DNA of 64,000 bases from NCBI GenBank assembly GCA_965216515.1, contig OZ244173.1:2294001-2358000 (forward strand), written 5' to 3'. The notes below the pieces were generated by a model, which was not told the origin of the DNA, did not search any database, and saw only the letters and a list, made by a program, of their open reading frames with translations. This DNA comes from CAXMRP01 sp965216515 (GTDB lineage: Bacteria > Pseudomonadota > Alphaproteobacteria > Rhizobiales > Afifellaceae). Positions 8,285-15,482 of this stretch are shown here, in pieces. The position numbers were made by a program, and so were the translations under genes. Numbering within the stretch: the first letter of the stretch is position 1; each line of letters begins with the position of its first letter.

Positions 8285-9273
8285 CCGCCGGCCATTCGCT
8301 CGGCATTCTCGGCGCCGGCGCATTCGGCACCGCGCTCGCCGTCATTGCCGCAAAGGCCGGGAAACCGGTCATCCTGTTTGCCCGAGACGATGCCGGCGCG
8401 GAAACGCTCGCGCGCACACGCCGCTCGCCCCGCCTGCCGGCCATCGAACTGCCGCCGGCGATTGACGTGTCTGCCGATCCGGAAATGCTGGGCCGCGTCG
8501 ACCATCTGCTTCTTGCCGTGCCGGCCCAGGCGACGGCCATGGCGCTCGCCCCCATGGCCGCCCATATCCCCCCCGGTACAGCGCTCATCGCATGCGCCAA
8601 GGGTTTTGAGCGGGAAACGGGCCGCCTCCAGTCGGCGATCATCGCCGACAGTGTGCCGCAGGCCCTTCCGGCCGCCTTGTCGGGTCCGGGGTTTGCCGTT
8701 GAGATCGCCAGTGGTCTGCCCACCGCGGTCACCGTCGCCGCAGCTGATGAGGATCGAACGGCGCGGCTTTGCGCCCACCTGTCCACGCCGACATTTCGGC
8801 CTTATGCCAGCAACGACCTCGTCGGCGTCGAAGTCGCCGGCGCTGTCAAGAACGTGCTGGCGATTGCCTGCGGCGTGGCCATGGGGAGGCGCCTGGGCGA
8901 AAGTGCGCGCGCCGCCCTGATTGCCCGGGGCCTTGCCGAAATGACGCGGCTTGGCACCGCCATGGGCGCCCGTCCGGAGACCTTTCTGGGCCTGGCCGGC
9001 GTCGGCGACCTGGTGTTGACGGCCACCAGCCGCCAGTCCCGCAACACACGATTTGGCGAACGGCTGGGAGGCGGTGCCGACATATCGGAGCTGACCGCCC
9101 CCGGCGAACCCCTTGCAGAAGGGTTTCACACCGCCGAAACCGCCCTTCGACTTGCCAGTCGCCATGATGTGGACATGCCCATCGTCAGGGCCGTCGCTGA
9201 AATCGTCGGCGGTCGCAGCACGGTGGAACAGGCTATTGAGGGCTTGTTTGCCCGACCGTTGACAAACGAATAA
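8281..9273 (+). CDS. gpsA: NAD(P)-dependent glycerol-3-phosphate dehydrogenase
   Basis: GpsA reduces dihydroxyacetone phosphate to sn-glycerol 3-phosphate for phospholipid synthesis. The 330-residue protein has the dinucleotide-binding GAGAFGTALAV (residues 10-20), the substrate-domain VEVAGAVKNVLAIACG with the catalytic Lys, and SRNTRFGERLG near the C-terminal helical domain. The start overlaps the tsaD stop (ATGA), the usual alphaproteobacterial arrangement. Length and motifs are normal for the family. Confidence 0.96.
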   Translation: MTAGHSLGILGAGAFGTALAVIAAKAGKPVILFARDDAGAETLARTRRSPRLPAIELPPAIDVSADPEMLGRVDHLLLAVPAQATAMALAPMAAHIPPGTALIACAKGFERETGRLQSAIIADSVPQALPAALSGPGFAVEIASGLPTAVTVAAADEDRTARLCAHLSTPTFRPYASNDLVGVEVAGAVKNVLAIACGVAMGRRLGESARAALIARGLAEMTRLGTAMGARPETFLGLAGVGDLVLTATSRQSRNTRFGERLGGGADISELTAPGEPLAEGFHTAETALRLASRHDVDMPIVRAVAEIVGGRSTVEQAIEGLFARPLTNE

Positions 9274-9357
9274 TCCCGCACGGCGGAATTTCGATTATTT
9301 CGTTCATACTTCGGAAAACATAAGTGAAAACATAATATTCAGCGCCGTGCTGTAGGC

Positions 9358-9750
9358 ATGACCGCGAGGTTTGCTGTCATGTCTCGCATGTTGTGGTTCA
9401 AAATTTGTCTCGGCTCGGCGACGTTCACCGTTGCCGCGATCGCCATCATTGGCCATTTGGTGGCATCCAACCAGACCGGCGAGCGCGAACGTGTGTTCGT
9501 CGGCAACGCCGTTCCCGTGCCCGGCGTCGCCGAGAGCGACGATTATGTCTGGCACAGTCGGCAGTTTCAGCGGGCCGCCAGGGATCTTATCGCCCGCGGC
9601 CACTGCGGCGAGGATGATTTCGCCGGCCAGTCCGGATTTGCCCGCTCCGGCACAGCGAAAAAGACCTATGTCATCCGCTGTGCCGCAGGTGCGCAGGGCC
9701 GGGAAATCTCGCTTCGCGTCGGCCCCTCCGGCGCCTACGAATTGAACTGA
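9358..9750 (+). CDS. Small membrane-anchored or secreted hypothetical protein
   Basis: The frame codes for 130 residues from ATG 9358. A second ATG at 9379 has a GAGG-containing stretch about 10 nt upstream and may be the real start, giving 123 residues. An N-terminal hydrophobic helix (about residues 12-32) would serve as membrane anchor or uncleaved signal. The rest is a small soluble domain with two Cys residues (in GHCGED and VIRCAAG) that could form a disulfide. I do not recognise the family. It follows gpsA by 84 bp and overlaps the tail of a small minus-strand ORF. Confidence 0.6.
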   Translation: MTARFAVMSRMLWFKICLGSATFTVAAIAIIGHLVASNQTGERERVFVGNAVPVPGVAESDDYVWHSRQFQRAARDLIARGHCGEDDFAGQSGFARSGTAKKTYVIRCAAGAQGREISLRVGPSGAYELN

Positions 9751-9908
9751 TCGCCGGCAAGCCGGATATCGCCGGTGCGGCCCCGGCTGGGGCTTTGGGC
9801 GTAGGGCCGGGACTGGCAGCCGGCCCGGCCGCGAACCGCCGATATTACCGCATGGATCACCATGCGCCGGCAGTGGCGGCGAAGATCGCGTTCTTCAGAT
9901 CGTGTCAT
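9735..9908 (-). CDS. Possible 57-residue basic small protein
   Basis: ATG 9908 on the minus strand is preceded by a textbook ribosome site (AGGAGG, 4-nt spacing), which is the main support. The product begins MTRSEERDLRRHCRRMVIHAVISAV: an Arg-rich start, a short hydrophobic patch, then an Arg/Gly/Ser-rich tail. It ends inside the last 16 bp of the convergent plus-strand gene. No family is recognised. Codon evidence is limited at this length, and the frame could be only a leader peptide. Confidence 0.4.
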   Translation of the reverse strand: MTRSEERDLRRHCRRMVIHAVISAVRGRAGCQSRPYAQSPSRGRTGDIRLAGDQFNS

Positions 9909-9945
9909 GTCGCCTCCTGTCCTGGTTGGGCGGTTTTCAGTGTGG

Positions 9946-9972
9946 AGAAAAAAACGGCCCGTTAGGGCCGTT
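9946..9972 (-). terminator. Rho-independent terminator, leftward
   Basis: On the minus strand an 8-bp perfect stem (AACGGCCC with GGGCCGTT, loop TAAC) runs into a seven-T tract. It lies 68 bp after the stop of the 61-residue protein gene and in front of the 57-residue ORF. It is one of the clearest intrinsic terminators in the window. Confidence 0.85.
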
Positions 9973-10039
9973 CAGTGCTTCCCGGACGATCGGATTGGGG
10001 TGTGGGTCGGGGTGTCCGGAAAAGTCTGTTGACCGGGGA

Positions 10040-10225
10040 TCAGACGGTGCGAAGCGCCCTTGCCTCGTGGCGGGCCGCCGGGGCGACCAGTGTTTTGCGA
10101 ACCGTGTGAACCGTTTCGACAACGGCGCCAACGACGATGCCGGCGGCCTGGATCGCGGCGTAGACGGCCAGGAGGGCGGCCAGGCTGCGGGTCGGGCGGA
10201 AATTGTCATCGAGCATGAGTGTCAT
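10040..10225 (-). CDS. 61-residue small membrane-associated protein
   Basis: ATG 10225 has AAGGA 8 nt upstream, and the gene is followed by a strong intrinsic terminator, so it looks like a complete monocistronic unit. The product has one hydrophobic stretch (LAALLAVYAAIQAAGIVVGAV, about residues 15-35) and a basic C-terminus ending in ALRTV. I do not recognise the family. It is divergent from the B3/4-domain gene. A single-pass small membrane protein is the best description. Confidence 0.6.
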   Translation of the reverse strand: MTLMLDDNFRPTRSLAALLAVYAAIQAAGIVVGAVVETVHTVRKTLVAPAARHEARALRTV

Positions 10226-10284
10226 GTGTCCGGTCCTTGGTTCGTCTGGTTTGTTTGCCGGCGTTCCCCGCCGCGTTCGAGAAG

Positions 10285-10312
10285 CACAATGGGGGAGCCA
10301 TGTTGCATTGTG
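10285..10312. promoter_or_regulatory. Inverted repeat in a divergent promoter region
   Basis: CACAATG (10285-10291) and its exact reverse complement CATTGTG (10306-10312) are separated by 14 nt, so the half-sites sit 21 bp apart on the same helix face. They lie between the divergent 61-residue gene and the B3/4-domain gene. This would suit a dimeric regulator, but no protein can be named and a 7-bp repeat can arise by chance. Confidence 0.3.
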
Positions 10313-10405
10313 ATGTCGCGACGCGTTCCAATTGTTTCAGTCTTGTTACAATGAGCGGCGATTCTCCAAATCCGGCCGGTTCGGCCGTCACCTGAGGCGA
10401 AAACC

Positions 10406-11191
10406 ATGAACATCGACATTTCGGAGATCGCCGGTGACTTTCCCGGCTTTCAGGTCGCCGTCATTGTGGCTACGGGCCTGGACATTCCCGAATCCCGGCC
10501 GTCCGGCCTGTCGGACTTCATCGCCTTGGCCGAGGCGGCAGTCCGCAACCGGTACAACGGGCAGGCCCTGTCGGAAATCCCCGGCATCGCCGTGTGGCGC
10601 CACGCCTATCGCCGGTTCGGCATCCGGAAAACCAGCTACCGCTCATCGGTGGAACGCCTGGTCAAGAACACCCTGGCGGGCCGCGACCTGCCGAAGGTCA
10701 ATCCCTTCGTCGACGCCTACAATGCCGTCTCCCTGGGCCGCATATTGCCGGCCGGCGCCGACGATCTTGCCCATGTCGTCGGCAATCTCGCCTTCCGCTA
10801 TTCCCGCGAAGACGACACCTTTCACGACATGGGCGCCAGGGACGGCACCGGCAAGCCGGCATGTACGCCGCCAAAGGCCGGGGAAGTGGTCTATGCCGAC
10901 AGCGGCAAGGTGCTGTGCCGGCGATGGAACTGGCGTCAGGACGCGCGCTCGATCATCAGCGGCGAAACCCGTAGCGCGGTCGTCACGCTTCAGGATATTT
11001 CCGGCGCTGGCGCCGAAGATCCGGGCGCCGGCAACAATCGGCTGGCTGGCGCGGCCAGCGATCTGGTGGAACTGATCGGCGCGACTTGCGGCGGCGACTG
11101 CGCCATCACGGTTGCAGATCGGCACAATCCGGTCCCGGAACTGGCCGCCCCCGATTCCGGACCGGCCGGCGGTTCGCTCGCCAACGGCTGA
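10406..11191 (+). CDS. Stand-alone B3/4 tRNA-binding-domain protein (COG3382)
   Basis: The 261-residue protein matches the B3/4 domain of the phenylalanyl-tRNA synthetase beta subunit, which clears mischarged Tyr-tRNA(Phe). Diagnostic parts are WRHAYRRFGIRKTSYRSSVE (about 64-83), NPFVDAYNAVSL and the C-terminal WNWRQDARS...T segment. Stand-alone members are proposed to edit mischarged tRNAs or bind amino-acid-like ligands; none is known to ligate amino acids. It is transcribed alone, followed by the convergent AHSA1 gene 17 bp away. The family is clear; the substrate is not. Confidence 0.8.
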   Translation: MNIDISEIAGDFPGFQVAVIVATGLDIPESRPSGLSDFIALAEAAVRNRYNGQALSEIPGIAVWRHAYRRFGIRKTSYRSSVERLVKNTLAGRDLPKVNPFVDAYNAVSLGRILPAGADDLAHVVGNLAFRYSREDDTFHDMGARDGTGKPACTPPKAGEVVYADSGKVLCRRWNWRQDARSIISGETRSAVVTLQDISGAGAEDPGAGNNRLAGAASDLVELIGATCGGDCAITVADRHNPVPELAAPDSGPAGGSLANG

Positions 11192-11208
11192 AATCGCCGG
11201 CGGCGGGT

Positions 11209-11649
11209 TCAGGCCCCGACGAAGTCATCTAGGCAGTCGAGCGACGAAACCCAACCCTTGTTGTGGTTGTCGCGCGCATCCACCGTGGCGAATCGCTGTT
11301 GGACAAGGGTGAGCTTGGTCCCCCCCTCCGTCGGCGCGAAAACGACATCCACCTCGGTTTCGTCATCGGAGCGGACACCGTCATTGTGCCACGCCCATGT
11401 AAACACCAGTCGGCTGGGCGGATCGATCGTGCGATAGGTGCCGGAGACCGTGACCTCGTTGCCATCAGGTGCCTGCATGACAGTCAGCCAGGAACCGCCT
11501 TCGCGCAGATCGATCTCCTTTTTCGGGATACGCATGCCGCGCGGGCCCCACCAGCTCTGAATTTTCTCCGGCTCCGTCCAGGCCGCGAACACCACATCCG
11601 GCGGCGCCGGAACTATTCGTTCGATGCGCAGCACTCGCTCGTCATTCAT
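11209..11649 (-). CDS. SRPBCC / AHSA1-family protein
   Basis: The 146-residue protein has the START-like fold of the AHSA1 family. The opening RIVPAPPDVVFAAWTEPEKIQSWWGPRG is diagnostic, followed by GTYRTIDPPSRLVFTWAW and FAPTEGGTKLTLVQQRF. Members bind hydrophobic ligands in a cavity and are commonly paired with ArsR-type regulators. Here its start overlaps the upstream ArsR gene by 8 bp, so the two form one translationally coupled unit. The physiological ligand is unknown. Confidence 0.9.
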   Translation of the reverse strand: MNDERVLRIERIVPAPPDVVFAAWTEPEKIQSWWGPRGMRIPKKEIDLREGGSWLTVMQAPDGNEVTVSGTYRTIDPPSRLVFTWAWHNDGVRSDDETEVDVVFAPTEGGTKLTLVQQRFATVDARDNHNKGWVSSLDCLDDFVGA

Positions 11650-12076
11650 TGTCGTCCCATCCCCTTTTTCGTTCCTCCGCCAGCATCATCTCTTCCAGCC
11701 GATCCAGGGATTCCTCCCAGAACCGGCGCTGCTGGGACACCCAGTCGCCGATCGTCGCAAGCGCATCGGGCCGGATCCGGCAGATCCGCCACTGGCGTTC
11801 GACACGCCGCTCGATAATTCCGGCCGATTCCAAAATCGCGATATGCCGCGATATCGCCGGCGGTGATATGTTGAACGGGCCGGCCAGCTCACCGACGGTC
11901 TTCTCGCCCTCATCGACCAACCGTTCCACAATCGACAGGCGATGAGGATCGGCGAGCGCCGCAAACATCTCCGGCAGCGCGCCGCGCGGGCGCTTCGCTC
12001 CCGGCGCGATTGCCGCGCCGGGATCCGATTTCGCGGTCGACGGAGTCTTCGCCGGCGGTTTTCTGGACATCATCAT
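11642..12076 (-). CDS. ArsR-family winged-helix regulator
   Basis: The 144-residue protein carries a winged helix at about residues 36-105 (MFAALADPHRLSIVERL, then GELAGPFNISPPAISRHIAIL). The first about 30 residues are a basic, Pro/Ala-rich extension. No Cys metal site is seen, so it is not a classical metal sensor. It is coupled to the AHSA1 gene, which it probably regulates together with itself: an inverted repeat lies 9-26 bp before its ATG. ArsR-AHSA1 pairs are common in alphaproteobacteria. The inducing signal is not evident. Confidence 0.88.
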   Translation of the reverse strand: MMMSRKPPAKTPSTAKSDPGAAIAPGAKRPRGALPEMFAALADPHRLSIVERLVDEGEKTVGELAGPFNISPPAISRHIAILESAGIIERRVERQWRICRIRPDALATIGDWVSQQRRFWEESLDRLEEMMLAEERKRGWDDNE

Positions 12077-12084
12077 TTAACATG

Positions 12085-12102
12085 TTCTTTAATTAATAAG
12101 AA
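12085..12102 (-). promoter_or_regulatory. Candidate operator of the ArsR/AHSA1 operon
   Basis: TTCTT and AAGAA flank an AT-only 8-nt centre (TAATTAAT) just upstream of the ArsR start, in otherwise GC-rich DNA. The position, overlapping the likely promoter, suggests autorepression. The match is by eye only. Confidence 0.35.
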
Positions 12103-12147
12103 TGTCAAGTAGCGAGTGGCCCTTGAAGGTGCGACAAAATGGATATA

Positions 12148-12165
12148 AAGATATTCGCATATCTT
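12148..12165 (+). promoter_or_regulatory. Candidate operator of the ArsR-methyltransferase/metF operon
   Basis: A perfect 7-bp inverted repeat, AAGATAT-TCGC-ATATCTT, ends 17 nt before the GTG start of the regulator gene. It resembles the AAGATAT-type sites known for ArsR-family regulators of methionine and S-adenosylhomocysteine metabolism in proteobacteria, which supports autoregulation of the metF operon. The assignment to this regulator is inferred from position. Confidence 0.6.
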
Positions 12166-12182
12166 GAAGCGATGAGGACAAC

Positions 12183-13187
12183 GTGTCCCTGACAACCGAT
12201 CAGCTTGTCCAGTGTTTCAAGGCGCTCGGTGATCCGACACGCCTGCGGCTGATCGCGCTGATTTCGGCTGGCGAGCGCACCGTCAAGGATCTCACGGATA
12301 TCCTTGCCCAATCGCAGCCCCGCATTTCCCGCCACCTGCGCCTGCTGGCCGATGCCGGCCTGGTGGAGCGTTCCCGCGAGGGCGCATGGATGTACTACCG
12401 GCTGACCGGCGACGCGGCGCGCCTGACGGTTGTCGAGGCGGCTTTGGCGGCGGTGCGCGGGGACTGCGCCGATCTTGTTCGCGACCGCCAGCGCCTTGTC
12501 GACGTCAAGCAGCGGAACCGTGAAGCGGCGGATGCCTATTTTGCGGCCCATGCCGCCGAATGGGACCGCATTCGCGCCCTTCATGTACCGGAATCCGATG
12601 TCGAGGCGGCCATGCTTGCCGCTGCCGGACCCGGCCCCTTCCGCGCCATGCTTGATATCGGCACAGGCACCGGGCGCATGCTGGAACTGTTCGCCGGCCG
12701 CTACACCCGTGCAATCGGGATCGACCGGTCGCAGCCGATGTTGGCGCTCGCCCGGACCAATCTGGAACGGGCCGGTATCGGGCACGCCCGCGTCCGCGCC
12801 GGCGATATCCTGAGCCTCGCCGTCCCCCAGGCCGCATTCGATCTGGTGATTATTCATCAGGTTCTGCACTTTCTCGATGAGCCGGCCGATGCCGTCAGCG
12901 AGGCCGCCCGCGCGCTGGCGCCCGGTGGTCGTCTGGTCATCGCCGACTTCGCCCCTCACGATCTTGAGTTCCTGCGCGCCCAACACGCCCATCGGCGATT
13001 CGGTTTCAGCAACGAGCAGGTCGGCGGATGGATGACGGACGCTGGCCTGTCTGAGGTCGCGGTGCGGGACCTGGCGCTGTCCGGTGACACAGAACATGCG
13101 CTCACCGTGACGATCTGGTCGGCCGTGTCCGGCCCCACCCAGAAGCGCGCAATTGGCACAGACAACAGGCGGAGCGATCGTCAATGA
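12183..13187 (+). CDS. ArsR regulator fused to a SAM-dependent methyltransferase
   Basis: The 334-residue protein joins an ArsR winged helix (about 1-95; LGDPTRLRLIALI, QPRISRHLRLL) to a class I methyltransferase domain (about 115-315) with the SAM-binding LDIGTGTGRML near residues 157-167. GTG 12183 is used; GAGGA lies upstream and nearby ATGs are out of frame. The stop overlaps metF by ATGA. The fusion suggests that binding of SAM or SAH by the second domain tunes DNA binding, so that methionine-cycle status controls metF. This is inference from the fusion, the coupling and the operator; enzymatic activity is not shown. Confidence 0.88.
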   Translation: MSLTTDQLVQCFKALGDPTRLRLIALISAGERTVKDLTDILAQSQPRISRHLRLLADAGLVERSREGAWMYYRLTGDAARLTVVEAALAAVRGDCADLVRDRQRLVDVKQRNREAADAYFAAHAAEWDRIRALHVPESDVEAAMLAAAGPGPFRAMLDIGTGTGRMLELFAGRYTRAIGIDRSQPMLALARTNLERAGIGHARVRAGDILSLAVPQAAFDLVIIHQVLHFLDEPADAVSEAARALAPGGRLVIADFAPHDLEFLRAQHAHRRFGFSNEQVGGWMTDAGLSEVAVRDLALSGDTEHALTVTIWSAVSGPTQKRAIGTDNRRSDRQ

Positions 13188-14122
13188 GCAAATCCGATTC
13201 CAAACGGACTGCCGGCAGAAACCCCGCGGCCGAGAAGGCCGATGACCGGTCACCATCTGCCCGGCCCGGCATATCGTTTGAACTCTTTCCGCCGAAGTCG
13301 CCCGGTCAGGGCGATGCCCTGCAAACATGCATCGCAAGGCTTGCCGCCTTTGCGCCCGACTTCCTGTCGGTCACCTATGGCGCCGGCGGCTCGACCCGCG
13401 AACGCTCTGTGGATCTGGTCCGTTCGTTGATTGTCGAAGATGACCAGACCGTGGCCGCCCACCTGACCTGCACCGGCGCAAGCCGCGATACCGTCGACGC
13501 CATCGCCCGCGACTTCTGGGACATCGGATGCCGCCACATCGTCGCCCTGCGCGGCGATCCGCCGGAGGGCATCGGCCACGCATTTCGCCCCCACCCGCAC
13601 GGATACCGCACCAGCGCCGATTTGGTCGCCGGCCTGAAAGCGGTCGCGCCGTTCCAGATATCCGTCGGCGCCTATTGTGAGCGCCATCCGGAAAGCCCTG
13701 ACTGGCAGAGCGAAATCGACGGGCTGAAGCGCAAGATCGATGCCGGCGCCGACCAGGCCATTACCCAGTTCTTTTTCGACAGCGATCTGTTTGAATCCTA
13801 TTGCGAGCGGGTGCGCGCCGCCGGCATCACGGTTCCGATCGTGCCGGGTATCCTGCCGATCCACGATTGCGGCGCGGTCCGGCGCCTCGCCGCACGCTGC
13901 GGCGCCACCGTGCCGGCCTGTCTGGTATCGCGCTTCGCCGGCCTCCAGATCGGATCCGACGATGCCATTGGCGCAGCGGCCGACTTCGTCGTCGAGCAGA
14001 TGGATGAACTCGTCGAACGCGGCGCCGGGGCGTTTCATTTCTATGCGCTGAACCGGGCCGACATTCTGGTGCGGGCGCTTGCGCCGACCCTTGGGACATC
14101 CGTGACCAGAACGGCGGCCTAG
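13184..14122 (+). CDS. metF: 5,10-methylenetetrahydrofolate reductase
   Basis: The 312-residue flavoprotein reduces 5,10-methylene-THF to 5-methyl-THF, the methyl donor for methionine synthesis. After a variable basic N-terminus come ISFELFPPKSP (substrate and FAD domain start), FLSVTYGAGGSTR, THLTC-like HLTCTGAS, ALRGDPP and ITQFFFD, all typical of the TIM-barrel MetF fold. It is coupled to the ArsR-methyltransferase by a 4-bp overlap and is the natural target of that regulator. Confidence 0.95.
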   Translation: MSKSDSKRTAGRNPAAEKADDRSPSARPGISFELFPPKSPGQGDALQTCIARLAAFAPDFLSVTYGAGGSTRERSVDLVRSLIVEDDQTVAAHLTCTGASRDTVDAIARDFWDIGCRHIVALRGDPPEGIGHAFRPHPHGYRTSADLVAGLKAVAPFQISVGAYCERHPESPDWQSEIDGLKRKIDAGADQAITQFFFDSDLFESYCERVRAAGITVPIVPGILPIHDCGAVRRLAARCGATVPACLVSRFAGLQIGSDDAIGAAADFVVEQMDELVERGAGAFHFYALNRADILVRALAPTLGTSVTRTAA

Positions 14123-14217
14123 GCGCGCATCCGCGCACGCCTGTCCGGCGACAGCGGGCAGGATTTGCGTCGGCCGAATTCAGATTGTCGTGGTTGTCCC
14201 GATTCGCGGCGGGCCGG

Positions 14218-14301
14218 TCAAACGGCCCCGAACACAATCGCCGCAATGAATGCAAGTACGAGGCAAAACGCCAGAATATTCGCTCGCTTGGCAAGGGTCA
14301 T
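14218..14301 (-). CDS. 27-residue single-pass membrane microprotein
   Basis: This short frame, MTLAKRANILAFCLVLAFIA followed by AIVFGAV, begins at ATG 14301 behind GAGGGAGG at 6-nt spacing. It is a basic start followed by one membrane helix that fills almost the whole peptide. The excellent ribosome site and clean hydrophobic profile make a real gene likely, although no homologue can be searched here. It is convergent with metF. Confidence 0.55.
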   Translation of the reverse strand: MTLAKRANILAFCLVLAFIAAIVFGAV

Positions 14302-14423
14302 GGTCGAGCCTCCCTCGAATGACTGCCCGGATTCTACTTGCTTCGGGCGAAAGCCGGAACCATTTTGTTCGTTGCAGTGCAGAGAAGGTTTGCGGCGCGT
14401 CTGCGGTCACGCTCGGAATGTGC

Positions 14424-14444
14424 AATAATTTTCATGGAATTATT
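14424..14444. promoter_or_regulatory. AT-rich inverted repeat upstream of the extensin gene
   Basis: AATAATT and its exact reverse complement AATTATT flank TTCATGG. The outer sequence also shows partial symmetry (GCAATAA against TTATTGTGC). It stands out in GC-rich DNA and lies about 190 bp before the extensin ATG. It could be a regulator site; the regulator is unknown. Confidence 0.3.
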
Positions 14445-14620
14445 CTTATTGTGCGCCGCAACAATTCATCCTGTCCACAGTCCCTTTGCGGCCTGATTCC
14501 GGCGCCGACAGCCGCTTTGCGAGGCAAAATCCCGCCCCAATGCAGCCACAATTCCCGTTACCACGCCACACCGGCAAATTTTCTGTTAACCATTTGAATT
14601 AACGGGCTGTTTTCCTTAAT

Positions 14621-14636
14621 CGGCGAGGTTTCGCCG
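14621..14636 (+). promoter_or_regulatory. Hairpin enclosing the ribosome site of the extensin gene
   Basis: CGGCGA-GGTT-TCGCCG forms a perfect 6-bp stem whose last base directly precedes ATG 14637. The only purine-rich ribosome-site sequence (GAGG) is partly in the stem and partly in the loop, so folding would limit translation. No known riboregulator family is recognised. Confidence 0.35.
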
Positions 14637-15320
14637 ATGTTTGGCGCATCCCTCTTCCGGCCGGCGTTTCCGGCCCTGTCGTGCCTGGCCATCCTGTTGC
14701 TGGGCGGTTGTACCGATTTCCTGTCCGGCTGGGGAAAGGTCCGGGAACCCTGGCGCGACCAGATCGAATCGCAGTGTCTGAAGTCGGGTCAGCTGTCCGG
14801 TCATGCTTACGCTGAACGGGTTCGTTCGCTGAAAACGCCGGGCACGTGCGGCGCCCAGTCGCCATTTTCCGTTGTCACGGCCCGCCAGAGCCAGGTTGCG
14901 TTCAAGCCGGCCGCGATCATGGCCTGTCCGATGGCGGTCACCGTCGACGGCTGGCTTGCCCGCGATGTCCAGCCAATCGCCCTGATCGCGTTCGGCGAGC
15001 CTGTTGTCCAGCTCGATATTGCCGGCTCCTATGCCTGCCGCACCCGCAATTCCCGGCCTGGCGCGAAAATGTCCGAACACGCCTATGCCAATGCCCTCGA
15101 TATTCGCGCTTTTCGCTTGGCAAGCGGCCGCCGGGTGGACGTGGAATCGGGATGGCGCGGCGCGCCCGACGAGGCCGGCTTCCTGCGCGCCGCCCACCAG
15201 AGCGCCTGCCGGTATTTCAAGACGGTCATCGGTCCCGACGGCGACCGCCATCACCGCGACCATTTCCATATCGACCTCGCCTGGCATGGCAAGGACCGCA
15301 GTTACGTCCACTGCGAGTGA
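14637..15320 (+). CDS. Extensin-like lipoprotein
   Basis: The 227-residue protein has a lipoprotein signal ending in LLGGC (Cys at about residue 23), followed by an extensin-like C-terminal domain. Characteristic pieces are CPMAVTVDGWL, GSYACRTRN, SEHAYANALDIRAF and the His-rich HHRDHFHIDLAW. That domain resembles VanY-type and LAS peptidases, with His and Asp metal ligands in SEHxxxxALD and HxDHFH, so a cell-wall or surface hydrolytic role is plausible. It would sit in the inner or outer membrane facing the periplasm. The name extensin is historical; the function in bacteria is not established. Confidence 0.85.
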   Translation: MFGASLFRPAFPALSCLAILLLGGCTDFLSGWGKVREPWRDQIESQCLKSGQLSGHAYAERVRSLKTPGTCGAQSPFSVVTARQSQVAFKPAAIMACPMAVTVDGWLARDVQPIALIAFGEPVVQLDIAGSYACRTRNSRPGAKMSEHAYANALDIRAFRLASGRRVDVESGWRGAPDEAGFLRAAHQSACRYFKTVIGPDGDRHHRDHFHIDLAWHGKDRSYVHCE

Positions 15321-15482
15321 CCGCAGCGTGCACGGAAACTCCGGCGGCGATCCCCGCCTACCCGCCCCGTCCGCAGCCGGCGCAGCCAGCGCTTGCCAAT
15401 GCGGGCCCGGCGGCCCATACCGCATTCCCATCTGCCGCCGGCGTATCCGTCTTCCGGTGCAACACAGCCGGGAACCGGGATC

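Larger units (their letters stand above)
14302..14636. other. Intergenic region between microprotein and extensin gene
   Basis: This 335-bp stretch has no convincing gene. It is more AT-rich than its surroundings and holds an inverted repeat near 14424-14444 and a hairpin at the extensin ribosome site. It probably carries two divergent promoters, but no sigma-70 pair could be picked with confidence. Confidence 0.5.
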
